From assembly GCF_002127325.2 (NCBI RefSeq), contig NC_035434.2, positions 77,941,343-78,005,342 on the forward strand: a stretch of 64,000 nucleotides of DNA, in the 5' to 3' direction. The position numbers and the translations under genes are program-made. Position 1 is the stretch's first letter. Every line of letters starts with the position of its first letter. Below the pieces are notes generated by a model. It ran no database searches. It was given only the letters and a program-made list of their open reading frames with translations, and was not told the origin of the DNA. The DNA comes from Helianthus annuus (lineage: Eukaryota; Streptophyta; Magnoliopsida; Asterales; Asteraceae). This document shows positions 33,457 to 44,960 of this stretch, piece after piece.

Positions 33457-34946
33457 TGATGAGGCTGTCATGGGCCACTCAAAAATAATAACCTAACTTT
33501 ACCTATAGACAGGGTAAGTCGGGTGTCGAATCCACGAGGAGCATGTGGTTAGTGTTACACGATTTGTTTGTAAATTTTACTAAACTAACTGATGATTATA
33601 AAACTGATATGAAATTAAAAACACATGAAACAAGTTGCAATTAAGGAAAAGATTGAGTTGTAATAAACAAAGATGAGAAAAGGTGATCACTCCGGGATTC
33701 AGATTCTGTAATTACTAATAACCTAGTTCTGATTTTATTGGATGCTATTGATTGAATAGTAAATCTGTCACATCTACCAATTACCTATGCAGTTCAAAAT
33801 CTTAATATTAATTGATCAAATAAATATTAAAACAAACATACATAGGAATCATTCAAGCAACAAAAGCATAATTGGATTCAAAACATAATTATAACTCTGA
33901 CTGTTACTCAGGATTTGTCTGTCACACAAAATATATAATCACGCAAATAGCCGGATGTTACCCGACTACAAGTCCAAATCTCAATACAAAACAGAAACTA
34001 GAAGTTAAAGTGTCTCACAAGAATCATTCACCCGAAGTGTTCACGAGAGATTTAGCCGCTCATGATGTTCGAACGATCTTCAAAGGCTTAATAGAGAATC
34101 GAGTTGATCATGATTCGGATCTTGGTGGTAGATTAATGATGAGGATGATGAGAGTCGAGAGCCGAAGAATGATATATCTAGTTTTTTTGCTGCCAAAGTC
34201 GATGATGATGATGTTGTTTGCGGCTCCCCAAAAGAAAGTATACGGCTCCTTCCAAAAAAAATGTCATTGGCTCAATAATTCGTGATGGATAATGATGATG
34301 TTACTAATGAATCCAAGAGCCAACCATAGTCCTTCTGCTGCCCCACTTCGATCGTATGGAGGTTCTCCCAAAATTGTTTTATTGCTGGCCCACTTAAGAT
34401 CGATGGAATGATAAATGGTAATATGATTTGATAAGTCCAAATTGTGTATAGTGGCTGCCACTTTTCGATGGATCATCAGGCCCACTAAGAGGGTTTTTTT
34501 TAAACATTAAATCCACCAATCACTTATAGGTCATATTTGATTAGATTATGTGATTTTGAGAGCCCACCAAATAGTATCTTCTGCTGCCAAACTTTCGTGA
34601 ATAATCCAGCCCACGAAAATACCACGTGCAAACTTATGTTTCCTTTTGTTTTGCGCCGTAAGTCCCATGTGCAATCGTAAACCCCATGTCTAACATACTG
34701 TTACTTTTTTTCTTTCTTTTGTACATATAGACTCCATTTTAAATCGAAACATATTCCATTTGCTACACTAATCAGCCTTGGACGCTCCGCTTCATCTCTT
34801 AACCAGTTAAGTTCCCCAAAATAAGTAATTTAACCTGCAAAGTTACAATTTCTCGTAGTTACCTTATTCAACACATATAACTACTTAAAACCGAATAACA
34901 TACGCAAGATGAACACTTTAAAGCTCGGGTTTCACCCTCTCCATCA
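33457..34946 (-). mobile_element. 5' LTR of E' element (about 1.49 kb, intact)
   Basis: Runs from TGATGAGG beside the primer site to CCATCA at 34946, giving TGATGGAGAGG...CCTCATCA in element sense. Its right end matches 28644-28829 and its left 1.04 kb matches the split copy at 6617-13396. It holds the single ATTCACCCGAAG target where B inserted in the other copy. ORFs inside are chance frames. Confidence 0.85.
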
Positions 34947-34964
34947 GTTTGTCATTGGGATTTC

Positions 34965-35420
34965 TTCTTTTATAGAAAGTATAGATAGATTTGTGCAATA
35001 TTGTGAAAAGTCAGATGTGCTACAACTGTGGAGAAGAGACCTTTGCATTTTAGGTTTGTTTCTTATTTGTGTTGTCAGTAATATAGAGTGCGGTGATAGA
35101 GACGTGCAGTTCATGCCGATGCTGAAGGACATACATCAAGAGGTTCAGCAATCGATGGAGTTGAAACTAAAGTTTCTTAATTCTTGTTGTTATTCTTAGA
35201 TTTGAACTAAAATATTGTTCAGTATGTGATGTAATTATTGGACTTTAGTTTTAAGGTCATGAATAAATGAATAAATTTTAATTTTATGAATTCATGTTGT
35301 GTTTTATTTTACTTATTATTTAGTGTTTGAGTAAGATTTAGATTATGTTGATGTTGAATTGTGTCTGAACATCTGTTTGGTAAGTCAACAGAGGTTTAAT
35401 AGTGTCAAGGATTGGTTTGG
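34965..35420. repeat. Duplicated unrecognised segment, copy 1
   Basis: Largely the same as 37050-37617, with internal indels. It contains an ORF end (CGDRDVQFMPMLKDIHQEVQ) and a following 3'-UTR-like AT-rich stretch with GAATAAATGAATAAA. It may be the 3' end of a captured or decayed gene, but I do not recognise the protein. Confidence 0.6.
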
Positions 35421-35572
35421 TGGTGAACAAATTATGTTGATGTTGAATTGTGTCTGAACATCTGTTTTTCTATGAATAAAAACATTAAAATGTTTTCAGA
35501 AAATCAAGTACACATGGATTATTATTATTAAGCTCCTCATTTTGATTATTTGGGTATAGTATTCTTGAAATT

Positions 35573-35612
<40 letters not shown>
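35573..35612. repeat. Poly-T tract
   Basis: About 40 consecutive T. The Lys-run ORF on the other strand is an artefact of it. Confidence 0.9.
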
Positions 35613-35614
<2 letters not shown>

Positions 35615-35619
35615 AAACA

Positions 35620-36050
35620 GATCTTTATGGGCAAACATTGTTTAAGCTCAAACATTTGTTTAAGGCCAAACATCTGTTTATGGCCAAATTTCTGTTTATG
35701 GGCAAACACATGTTTAAGGTCAAACTTCTGTTTAAGTCCAGACAACTGATATATAAGGCGAAACATCTGTTTAAGACCCAACATCTGTTTAAAAGCCTGT
35801 TACAACCACTGTGTTGGTTGAAACATTTGATTGTTAAAAGTTATCCACTGCTGAAATACAACCTCTGTTTCTTCAATCTTCGTGTTGACCACTGACTGAC
35901 CAAACATCAGTATTTAAAAAACTGTTAGGTATCCACTGATAGGAAAAAATAGCCACTGCTCAGTTTTTTATTGTTGACATCCATTGATATTGACCATCAG
36001 CGGTTTTCTTAAAAAACAGCCACTGCTCACATTTTTATTATTGATGGTGT
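35620..36050 (+). mobile_element. Relic of a G-type LTR
   Basis: Eight or more variants of AAACATCTGTTTAAGGCC at 35625-35800 followed by CCACTGATAGG and CCACTGCTCA phrases, the same order as in 37985-38470. No coding sequence. Confidence 0.55.
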
Positions 36051-36719
36051 TAATTAGTGATAGATTGAAATTATCAAATAAAAACTAGAATTATTACAAT
36101 GAAATTACCATTTTACCTAATCGTTACATTCCAGTGAGATAAGAGTTCCTCCAACATTATTTCCGTGATAAAATTTAAAGTAAAATTAAAAAATAAAAAA
36201 AATTCTTGATGACTATTTGTTGCAAATCAAATCAGTAATTAATGCTAATTTCTTGAGCTTTAGACATTTAAAATATGCAAAATGTGAATTTCAAACTGAC
36301 GGTTATTATCTCTTAATTAAAGTTAAAATAAAAATTAGAAAAGTCATCATGACAATTGCTTTCAAATCAGATCAGTAATTTTGAAATTCAAAATATGCAA
36401 AATGGTAATTTAAAATTGACGTTCTCTCTTTTTTTTCTTACTTTGCATATCATTTCTAATATTTAAGTAGTTTAATAAAGCAGGATATAAGGATATACAC
36501 TACTTACCTTTCAGTTCCCAATAAACATCAGTTCCTGATAGACATCATGACAATTGCTTTCAAATCACATCAGTAATTACTGATAATATCAGTAATTTCG
36601 AAATTCAAAATTCAAAATTCAAACCATATATTCTTATTCTATAAATAAGATATAATTATCTGGTTTCACATTCAAATCTCGCTCGCTCATATATGTGAGC
36701 GTATCTCTCTCCCTCTCAA
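36051..36719. other. AT-rich stretch without a gene
   Basis: No gene seen. Three imperfect direct repeats with TTGC(T)TTCAAATCAGATCAGTAATT at about 36225, 36358 and 36555. Confidence 0.5.
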
Positions 36720-37049
36720 ATGCATCTTTCTCGTGATGCAGCAATTAATCTTCGATTACACTTCGTTGGTGGAATGTTTGTTGATTATGTTTATATGTTA
36801 TCGTTCCAGTATCATTGTTCCAACATCGTCGTTTCAATTAAGCTTCCCATCACACATCAACTTTTAAATATCGATGTTGCAATATCATTGTTGCAACATC
36901 GTGAAAAGTTGAATGTGATATCTTCTTTGATGGGAGAGTTGCAGCTTGAACGGACGATATGTATCTTCTATCGTGAAAAGTTGCATGTGTTGTCTTCTTT
37001 GATGGGAGAGTTGCATTGTTGGATTTTCGTTAAATCGAAAGTCAAGATT
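36720..37049. other. Short repeats giving a spurious ORF
   Basis: The frame open from 36720 to 37181 encodes repeated REKL(N/H)V(I/L)SSLMGELQ units because the DNA phrase CGTGAAAAGTTG...ATGGGAGAGTTGCA is repeated at about 36901 and 36973. There is no known domain; I do not regard it as a gene. Confidence 0.5.
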
Positions 37050-37617
37050 TTCTCCTTTTATAGAAAGTATAGATTTGTGCAATATCATGAAAAGTCAAAT
37101 GTGCTACAACAGTTGAGAAGAGACCTTTGCATTTTAGGTTTGTTTCTTATCGTGAAAAGCCATGAACTGCTCCTTTTATAGAAAGTATAGATTCAAGAGC
37201 TGAAGAGATGTTTTGATGGATTACAAGTTGGCCTGTTCACTAGAGAGCAGGTTTCCAGAGATCTTATGCGGATGCCTTCAACTTCCGTTCATGAGCTTTG
37301 TGTTGTCAGTAATATAAAGTGCGGTGATAGAGAGGTGCAGTTCAGCAATCGATGGAGTTAAAACTAAAGTTTCTTAATTCTTGTTGTTATTCTTAGATTT
37401 GAACTTTAAATATTGTTCAGTATGTGATATAATTATTGGACTTTTAGTTTTAAGGTCATGAATAAATGAATAAATTTAATTTTATGAATCTATGTTGTGT
37501 TTTATTTTTACTTATTATTTAGTGTTTGAGTAAGATTTAGATTATGTTGATATTGAATTGTGTCTGAACATCTGTTTGGTAAGTCAACAGAGGTTTAATA
37601 GTGTCAAGGATTGGTTT
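37050..37617. repeat. Duplicated unrecognised segment, copy 2
   Basis: Matches 34965-35420 up to GGTTTG(A/G)TGG, where the two copies part. The parting point coincides with the likely start of the G 5' LTR. Copy 2 keeps 150 bp (about 37160-37310) that copy 1 lacks. Confidence 0.6.
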
Positions 37618-38744
37618 GATGGAATTGAGTCCTCAATTGAATAGACGGACACTTGCTTCCTTTGAAAGGTTTATGATGTGGTTATAACTGCTAATCATGC
37701 TAAGGACTGTTATAATTAACCACTGCTCCTTATAAAGACTGATGGAATTAAAGACTGATGAGGCCTATCCACTGTTGAAGACAAAGCCCTGTTAAAGACA
37801 AACACTTATGTACCTAAAGCCTGATCAACGAAAGGAAAACCACTGCTCAGTAGCAGCATTGGTTGAGCATCTACAGCACAGCGGATTCAACTTTAGTATT
37901 TATGTATTAGTGTTTCTTATGTAACACTGTTAGTGTAGCAGTGGTTCCCTATAGTTTATCTCTCGAGGTTAACCTTTATACAAACTTAAAGACGAACAGT
38001 GCCCAAACATCTGTTTATGGGCAATCATCTGTTTAAGGCCCAACATCTGTTTATGGCCAAACATCTATTTACGGCCAAACATCTGTTTATGGCCAAACAT
38101 CTGTTTAAGGGCAAACATCTGTTTAAGTCCAAGTATCTGATGTGAAAAGCATGTGTTTACGAAAAACTATTTGTCCTTTGATTGTGTTTACAAAGTTTGT
38201 TTCCATTTCCGCTGCATCTAATCTCATTTTACTTTCATTCATTTTTCATAAACCTTAAAAAGTCTGCCATATCCACTGTTTTTGGTTCAAACATCTGTTT
38301 TGTTAAATATTGTCCACTGCTGAAAGTCAACCCCTGTTTTCTCATTTGAGTAATCACTGTTGCTCAAAATCACTGTTTTACAACCACTGATAGGCTATCC
38401 ACTGATAGTAAAAGTCACCCACTGTTCTCATTTTACCGTTGCAAGCACTTATATTAGTCCATCAGTGGTTTTGTAAAACAACTGTCTTCCATTATTCATC
38501 AGGGGTTGGGACGTGGACAGTACATAGCGGTAAGATCTTTTGTAACCGCTGCCACGTCAGCATTCACTTTTTCCCCTTATAAAACCCTGATCAAAACCCC
38601 CAAACATGGTTTTCACTGTCGAATCGAATTCAAAGTTCCTTTCTCAAAGCAGTTATCATCCATTTCTCTTAAATCATTCATTGTCTTCTTCCTCTCGCAC
38701 ACATACTCAAATTCTTGTTTTCACCTTCTCACAATTTCACTCAA
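37618..38744 (+). mobile_element. Probable 5' LTR and leader of element G
   Basis: Starts TGGAATTGAGTCC after the duplicated flank. It contains CACTGTTGAAG, CACTGCTC and about seven AAACATCTGTTTA words (37985-38140). A CACGTCAG box and TATA (CTTATAAAACC, 38576-38586) precede the ORF. I see no standard primer site, so the LTR end is not fixed. Confidence 0.45.
38576..38586 (+). promoter_or_regulatory. TATA box of element G
   Basis: CTTATAAAACC 160 bp before the ORF start, with CACGTCAG 22 bp upstream. Confidence 0.5.
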
Positions 38745-40029
38745 ATGGCCACTGAAATCCCATTTAAAGCTTCTCACAATTACTTGGGTCTACTCACAAA
38801 ACCAAGTAACACCGAAACCTTCAATTCCATCATCGATACTATGTCTTCTTCAAAGTACAAAACTTTGTTGATTTCTGATGCACCGGTTTACCTGGCAACC
38901 CAGAGAGAATTTTGGAAGAATGCCAAACTTGAATCTGAAGATAAAATGCCCATAGCCATTAATTCCTTGATAAAGGGTGTACCTGTTAAAATCACACCAC
39001 AAAGTCTATCAGAAGTTTTTGAATTGAATGATCTTCAAGGTAAAACTTCCTTTCCTAAAATAGAGTATCAAACAGATTTTTTAGAAAGAGGGTATGCTGT
39101 GGAAATGAAAAAAGACACTTTGGAAAAGGCTTTTTTCCTCCTGCCAAAAGGTTTTTGTTTCATACCCTCTTGATGTGTGTTTCCAATAAGACCACTGCTT
39201 TCAATGAAATTCCACTAAAGATCCAATACCTGTGTTATGCTATCTTGCATGGGGAAAACTTTAACTACTCCCAGGAGATCTTTGATCACTTGGTCAAAAA
39301 TGTTTCTAAAAAATCATTTTTACTATTTCCAAGGTTCTTAAGCTTTTATTTTCAAAAGAAATTTGGAAATGATAATGCCCATGTGCTTATCCAAGGTGAA
39401 CCTTTACAAATAAATGGCCTTACTGCTAAAACTTTTACAAGGCTATCAAAACCATGTTCAAAAACACAAGCAGAGGCTCCTGAGCAGACTTTAGCAGCTA
39501 CCCCTGCTCCTCAGGCACCTGCTGCTGAGCCCACTGCTAAAGGTGATCACAGCAGCAAAACAACTGCTGTGAAACCCACACCTAAATCCACCAAAACAAA
39601 AGAAAATACAAAAGCCCCCCAAACCTACAAAAAAGGCAACTCTGGAAGATGAGATCCCAGAGCAACTGCCAGTGACAACTCAAAAGTCACCAGAAACCAC
39701 TGCTGCTACTTCCTCACAGCAGTTGGTAGAAAGATCTCAACCTGAACCTCAAACTCCTCGTGTTTATTCTCAAAAAGAACAGGTTGTAAGAATAGGGATA
39801 CCAAATTATGATGCTCTGGACGCACTTGAATCCATCATCCACAGCCCACTGCCAGGGGCAAATTCTCTTTCCACTCCCATACTCACTGCCACAATTCCAC
39901 CACAAACAAAACTTTTGTTAGATGCACTTGATATAGCTCAGACAACAATCAGTTCCTCTCAACCACCTATCACTGAGAGCATGCCACAGAAAGTGACTGA
40001 GTCTGAGCTCCCTATCATTGCTAACCCAC
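38745..40029 (+). pseudogene. Accessory ORF of element G, 5' part (frameshifted)
   Basis: ATG at 38745. The frame runs to about 39160, shifts near a T-run at 39150-39160, continues to about 39620, shifts again at a C-run (39618-39624) and goes on to 40029, where a 16-kb insertion breaks it. The product resembles a hypothetical protein widespread in Asteraceae retroelements: an N-terminal region with EFWKNAKLE and GVPVKITPQSLSEVF, a middle with FHTLLMCVSNKTTAFNEIP and FPRFLSFYF, then a Pro/Thr/Ala-rich linker. No protease, integrase or polymerase motif. Function unknown; it belongs with 56295-58678. Confidence 0.65.
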
Positions 40030-40843
40030 TGGCGTGTGCACGTATATACATGTTTTTACAAAGAGTATAACACACGATTCGGTTTTAAATTTATAAAAAT
40101 GATTTATACTTCAGCATTTAAAACACACACGAAAGGGCAAGTGCACCCCGTCATATATGTAGTAAAGCATCGGTAAGAACCAAATGTCGATCCAAAGATG
40201 TGGGCGGAAGAAATAATACTAGACCTTTATCATTAAACTACTGGTAGGAAGATAAGTGATTGGTTTTTCTAAAAACTAACATAAGCATAAACAAATATTT
40301 ATAAAAACATAATAGACTCCAAATAAGAAAATAAGAATACAGCCTTGCTTTTTATACAACCAAAGTATATGAACTAAGTCGGTTTTGTCACTTGAAACAT
40401 TTGATCAATTCTTCATTTTCAAGACAATTAGTATCCCTTTCAGGAATCCTAACATGATAATCATTCGGAAAGCTAAAACGATAAACACACTTTAACCACC
40501 TAAAATTGTTCTTTACCGTGCAATTGATAAATGTCTATGAAAATCCCCTAAAGATAGGTTAGTCATCCGTTAAGAGTTTTCTAACCTCACTTAATCAAGG
40601 AAAGTGACACCGATAAACACAATGCAACCACCGAGACAAGCATAAACTAGATTAAATCACAACCGAGTTCATTTTACAAATCTTGCACATAAATTCACCA
40701 AGATAGCAATTTTGGCCTAAACTACTAACTAAGCTAACAATTTATAGCAAGAATTCATAACAACACCATTTAACCCGTTAAGGTCCTTACGTGAGGGAAA
40801 GCTTTCTTGATTAACAATAATTACCCCTTATTAAACAACTAAC
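40030..40843 (-). mobile_element. Solo LTR I, left piece
   Basis: Begins TGGCGTGTGCACG inside the G ORF, after CCCAC (40025-40029). It continues at 55196 after element H. Minus orientation is suggested because its other end reads TGATATTCACC on the minus strand. No gene. Confidence 0.6.
40839..40843. repeat. Target duplication CTAAC, left of element H
   Basis: Matches 55196-55200 exactly. Confidence 0.92.
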
Positions 40844-41419
40844 TGTCACGGCCCTCGACCCCATCCAGGGAGCGGGAGCCGTGAGCCAGTCAGATGGTAT
40901 CGGTGTTTATTAATTACGCAGCGGAAAAATTTTCATCAGGATCGTAGTTAGGAAATAATTTCAGAGTTTATAAAACACCAACTTTTAATATTAAATAAAT
41001 GGGCAAAAACCCATATTTAATTCAATTGTTTTTATAGGGATAAACCAAAATAAATAAAACATAAATTTCTTCTTTTATTCAGGTATTTATAGCCACTTTA
41101 TTTAAGCCTTCAATGCTCCATAGCTGGCTTCTAGCAAATTACCTGAAACACGTTTTGAAAACATTTTATCAATAATAAATACTGGCGAGTTCATTCCATT
41201 TTTATAAAATATATTGTTATACTTTACAGCATCAAGGTTTTTATATTTGTTTATATTTACCCAAAAACTCAATCAGTATTTGTCACATGGTGGCAGTTCC
41301 GATGTGACGGTGGTCATATTACTCATTGGCTAACTTTCATCCAATAGTGAAGCTTATCAAGTAATAAATATATAGTATATCTTACTGTTATAACGGTCAC
41401 TAGGCGATTCCTGTGACGG

Positions 41420-41875
41420 TGGTCAAATCACAGTTGATCATTCTCTCAATTAGTGACTCGTGTCATATTACTGTTGATCATTTTCTCAACTAGTAATTGT
41501 GGTCATATCACTGTTGATCATTCTTTCAACTAGTGACTCGGGTCATATTATTGTTGATCATTCTCTCAACTAGTAATTGTGGTCATATCACTGTTGATCA
41601 TTCTTTCCACTAGTGACTCGGGTCATATTACTGTTGATCATTCTCTCAACTAGTAATTGTGGTCATATCACTGTTGATCATTCTTTCAACTAGTGACTCT
41701 AGTCATATCACTGTTGATCATTCTTTCAACTAGTGATTCTGGTCATAACAATGTTGATCGTTCTCTCAACTAGTGCCTTTGGTCATGTCACTGTTGATCA
41801 TTCTCTCAACTAGTGACTCTGGTTATTTTACTGGTCATATCACTGTTGATCATTCTCTCAACTAGTGACACTGGA
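41420..41875. repeat. 40-bp hairpin-forming tandem array, left LTR of H
   Basis: Eleven copies of a 40-bp unit; GTTGATCA recurs at 41433, 41473, 41513 and so on. Each unit carries ACTGTTGA and TCAACTAGT arms that can pair around an 8-9 base loop. Confidence 0.9.
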
Positions 41876-42608
41876 CTTAGTAGCGTCCCATGACATTGCT
41901 TTGTCAAATATATTTTCTATGGCACCAAATCAATTAGCCCAGAAAATGAAATATATCATTTTCTGTCAAATTAATAGCTATAACTTCATCAAATATAATA
42001 TATTAATTAAATAATTGTAATATTATTATTTAATATATTAACGTGACTAAGACTAAAAATATAATCTTAGTATAGTAGAATATATTATTTTTGACAATTT
42101 TATTAGGGTATACATTTATGGACTAAACATTATTTTATAATGTAAATAGTAATGTAGGTTTATTAAATATATTTTCTTTAATATATATTTTAATAATGAT
42201 TAATAAAGCTCTATTTTATATACACACCATTTAGATTTATTTCAATCATACATTAAATTTATTAATGATTTAATGTCAAAATAATATTAGTTATAGGCTA
42301 TGGCTACTGGGGCACAATTCCCCCCTGTGATTGTGGTCATGTTACTATTGGCTAACTTTTTGGCCAATAGTAACGAGGGTCAAGTAATGTATAAAACCTC
42401 CCATACCGGCAGTTATTACAAAATATAAAAATCTAATCACTGTAAGTATAACTGGTAAACATTTTGGATTTTGTAAAACATTTTTAAATATAATTGTATC
42501 ACAGAAGGTGATAAAACTGTGAGAAAAGAGAATGGACTCACTTTGTAATTTTAGGGTTTAACTAGAAAGCCTCCTGGTAGAATCTTGGGTATAACTTCTG
42601 AGCTATTT

Positions 42609-42610
<2 letters not shown>

Positions 42611-42662
<52 letters not shown>
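42611..42662. repeat. AT microsatellite
   Basis: About 26 AT units; the right LTR has about 10 at 54461-54480. Confidence 0.9.
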
Positions 42663-42664
<2 letters not shown>

Positions 42665-43579
42665 CACTCGTGTTAAGTATAGTACTCCTAATTTAACCTT
42701 GTCCCTATGTCACGAGACCGAACCCCAACGAACTTAGTCGGGCAGAGCCTTGACATGCGTTATGGGGCTCCCGATCAATCGTAAAGGGTAGCAGTGATCG
42801 GGAGTTAAAACACTTAAAACGGGGCAAGGCTTTATTATTATTACTAAAGAAAAAAAACATATATATTTGAATATAAATAGAGGGGGACGAAAGAAAGAGT
42901 AGAAAACATTCAGAAGTGTATGTACCTATTTATACTACTTCCAAGAACTTTGAGGCTACACATAGCTTTATGTAAGTTGCATGCATTCAGACACGTCCAC
43001 ATATTTTAATTCAATTACTGTGATTATTTATCAAGAATGGACACGTAGAGATATGCATACATTTCGAAATTTAGGTGGGACACGTACAACTATCTAAATT
43101 TCATTTTAGTTTTTATTATTTTATTCTTATAATTAATTTACCTGCTTCACTTATTTGGCGTGTATAACTTCTAAAATATGACGTTTTATAAAACAATGAA
43201 TATGTCATTAGAACAAGAATATTTGTATCTACATTTTGAACCAAGTTTCATTAAAAACGGAGTAGGTTCAAATATATTGTATTTTTATTATTTAATTATT
43301 AGACGGTCACTATGCCCGTCTAGGTACTTCATATTTCTAACAGTCAACTTACCCGTAAGCTACCTGTCTAATAATATAAGTTCTTATAGACTTTTATTTT
43401 AATAGAAAGGTCACCCATATACAGGCCAATTAATTAGTATAACATTCCAACCAACTATATATAAAATAGTTTTAAAACTATTTGGGTCGAATAATTATAT
43501 TAAAAATAAAACTAGTTATTAGCGGTTAATAAATTTAAACAGTGTATAACTCTTATATGATAAAAATGGAAACGTTACA

Positions 43580-43977
43580 TCCTTCCCACATTGTTTTAAA
43601 TCTCATCCTCGAGATTTGGGCTACGATATCTCTTTTAGAGTTATGTCACATCTTAGTCAATAAAAACAATATTAAGGTAAATGATACAGAATCAAAACAT
43701 CAAATTTTGTGAATATGAGTTGTACAATAAATAGGACTCAATGGTTCAACTGAATTATTTCAAGAAATCGATGTCAAACGAATAAGATGAAATGATATAA
43801 TTTCCAAGGTAGCTAGGTTCAAGCCAAAAGAGATATATGATTGAATTGATTGTTTCAAGTTGTAAATGACTTTAGAAACAATAGAATTCATTGTCAAAGG
43901 AAAACTTAATTCGATTGTCAACTGAGAAAGGCATAGAATCAACAAGCTCAAATGAAATAAAAGCACGAAAGTGATTG
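43580..43977 (-). other. 3' interior of H with purine tract
   Basis: The minus strand reads GTGGGAAGGA just before the LTR start TGTAACG. The rest is non-coding and resumes after D at 50499. Confidence 0.7.
43973..43977. repeat. Target duplication GATTG, left of element D
   Basis: Matches 50494-50498 exactly. Confidence 0.93.
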
Positions 43978-44385
43978 TGTTAGTGCACGAATGTCTATCG
44001 CCTTCGTCAATCCGAGCCGTAGCGAGATAACGAAGAAATCAAGTCTTTATAAATGTCATATCTAGTTAAAAGGCAAGGTGGCAAACTTGTAATTAATGAG
44101 AAATCTCATCAAAATGCCTTGACCTATAAATAGGAGTTTATGTCATGAGTTAGAAAGACTTTAGAAGACTTTTCTCCATTTTAGAGATCTTGGTGATTCA
44201 AGTTTAGAGAGAGAAAGTCTAGAGAGAGAAAGTAGTTGTAATCGTGAATCTTGTACCGGATTTGTCATATTTCTCAATAAGATCACGTTAGTAGTACGTT
44301 ATTGTGTGTTCGGTCACGCACGTTCACGGATTCCGCACGTGAAACGTTCGTTACGCAATCGAACGGCGTCAAAACCGGTCCTACA
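43978..44385 (+). mobile_element. 5' LTR of element D
   Basis: TGTTAGTGCACG...CGGTCCTACA, 408 bp, TATA box TATAAATA at 44125-44132. Confidence 0.95.
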
Positions 44386-44387
44386 GT

Positions 44388-44399
44388 TGGTATCAGAGC
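44388..44399 (+). other. Primer-binding site of element D (tRNA-iMet)
   Basis: TGGTATCAGAGC two bases after the LTR. Confidence 0.95.
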
Positions 44400-44649
44400 T
44401 AGGAGCTCGATTGCACGATCAAACACATCATTTTCGTACCAGATTTCAGCCGATTCAGATCCGATTTCATCTATTTCTTCATCTTCTACCCATTTCTCAC
44501 GTTTTTTAAGGAAATTCGTCAAATTGAATGTGTTTTCACGGTCCGATTTGTCTGAATTTTTGAGATATTGTGCGAAAATCATAGAATCACAACCCTACCA
44601 ATTTTCAGGTCCTAAATCCTAGCCAATTAGGAGAAATTCGCGTTTCTTG

Positions 44650-44960
44650 GTCCGAAATCCGTTTGAATCAGCATATGCCCGTTTGAAAGTGACTAATCGT
44701 TTGAAAAATCAACATTTCCGTTTGAAAAGGATACTTTTCGTTTGAATTTGGCATTTGTCGTTTGAAATTGAACGATGTTCGTTTGAAATTAGCCTACTTC
44801 GTTTGAAATTGGACGATGTTCGTTTGAAATTAGTCTTGTCCGTTTGAAAATTGCACATTTCCGTTTTAAAAAATGATATCCGTTTGAAACCGTGGTTCAC
44901 CGTTTGAGATATCGTTTGAAAATTAACTTGACCGTTTGAAACATGATGACTGTTTGAGTG
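44650..44960 (+). repeat. Word array CGTTTGAAA in leader of element D
   Basis: About 15 copies of (C/T)CGTTTGAAA at 15-30 bp spacing, same sense and same letter as element B, one letter different from element A. Confidence 0.9.

Larger units (their letters stand above)
40844..43579 (-). mobile_element. 3' LTR of element H
   Basis: 2736 bp from TGTCACGGCCCTC to AACGTTACA. Includes the 40-bp array and an AT microsatellite (42611-42662). Confidence 0.9.

Noticed and set aside
35485..35784. Poly-Lys ORF on the minus strand
   Set aside because: Arises from the 40-base T tract and the AAACATCTGTTT words.
36720..37181. 153-codon ORF with internal protein repeats
   Set aside because: The repeats exist at DNA level beyond the frame, and the tail overlaps the duplicated non-coding segment; no domain recognised.
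41420..41875. Regular 40-bp repeats reminiscent of a CRISPR array
   Set aside because: The units are head-to-tail without unique spacers, lie inside a gypsy LTR and occur again in the other LTR; the sequence is plant nuclear DNA.
43178..43402. 74-codon ORF conserved at 54766-54990
   Set aside because: Conservation only reflects that both lie in the two LTRs of H, on the antisense strand; no domain.
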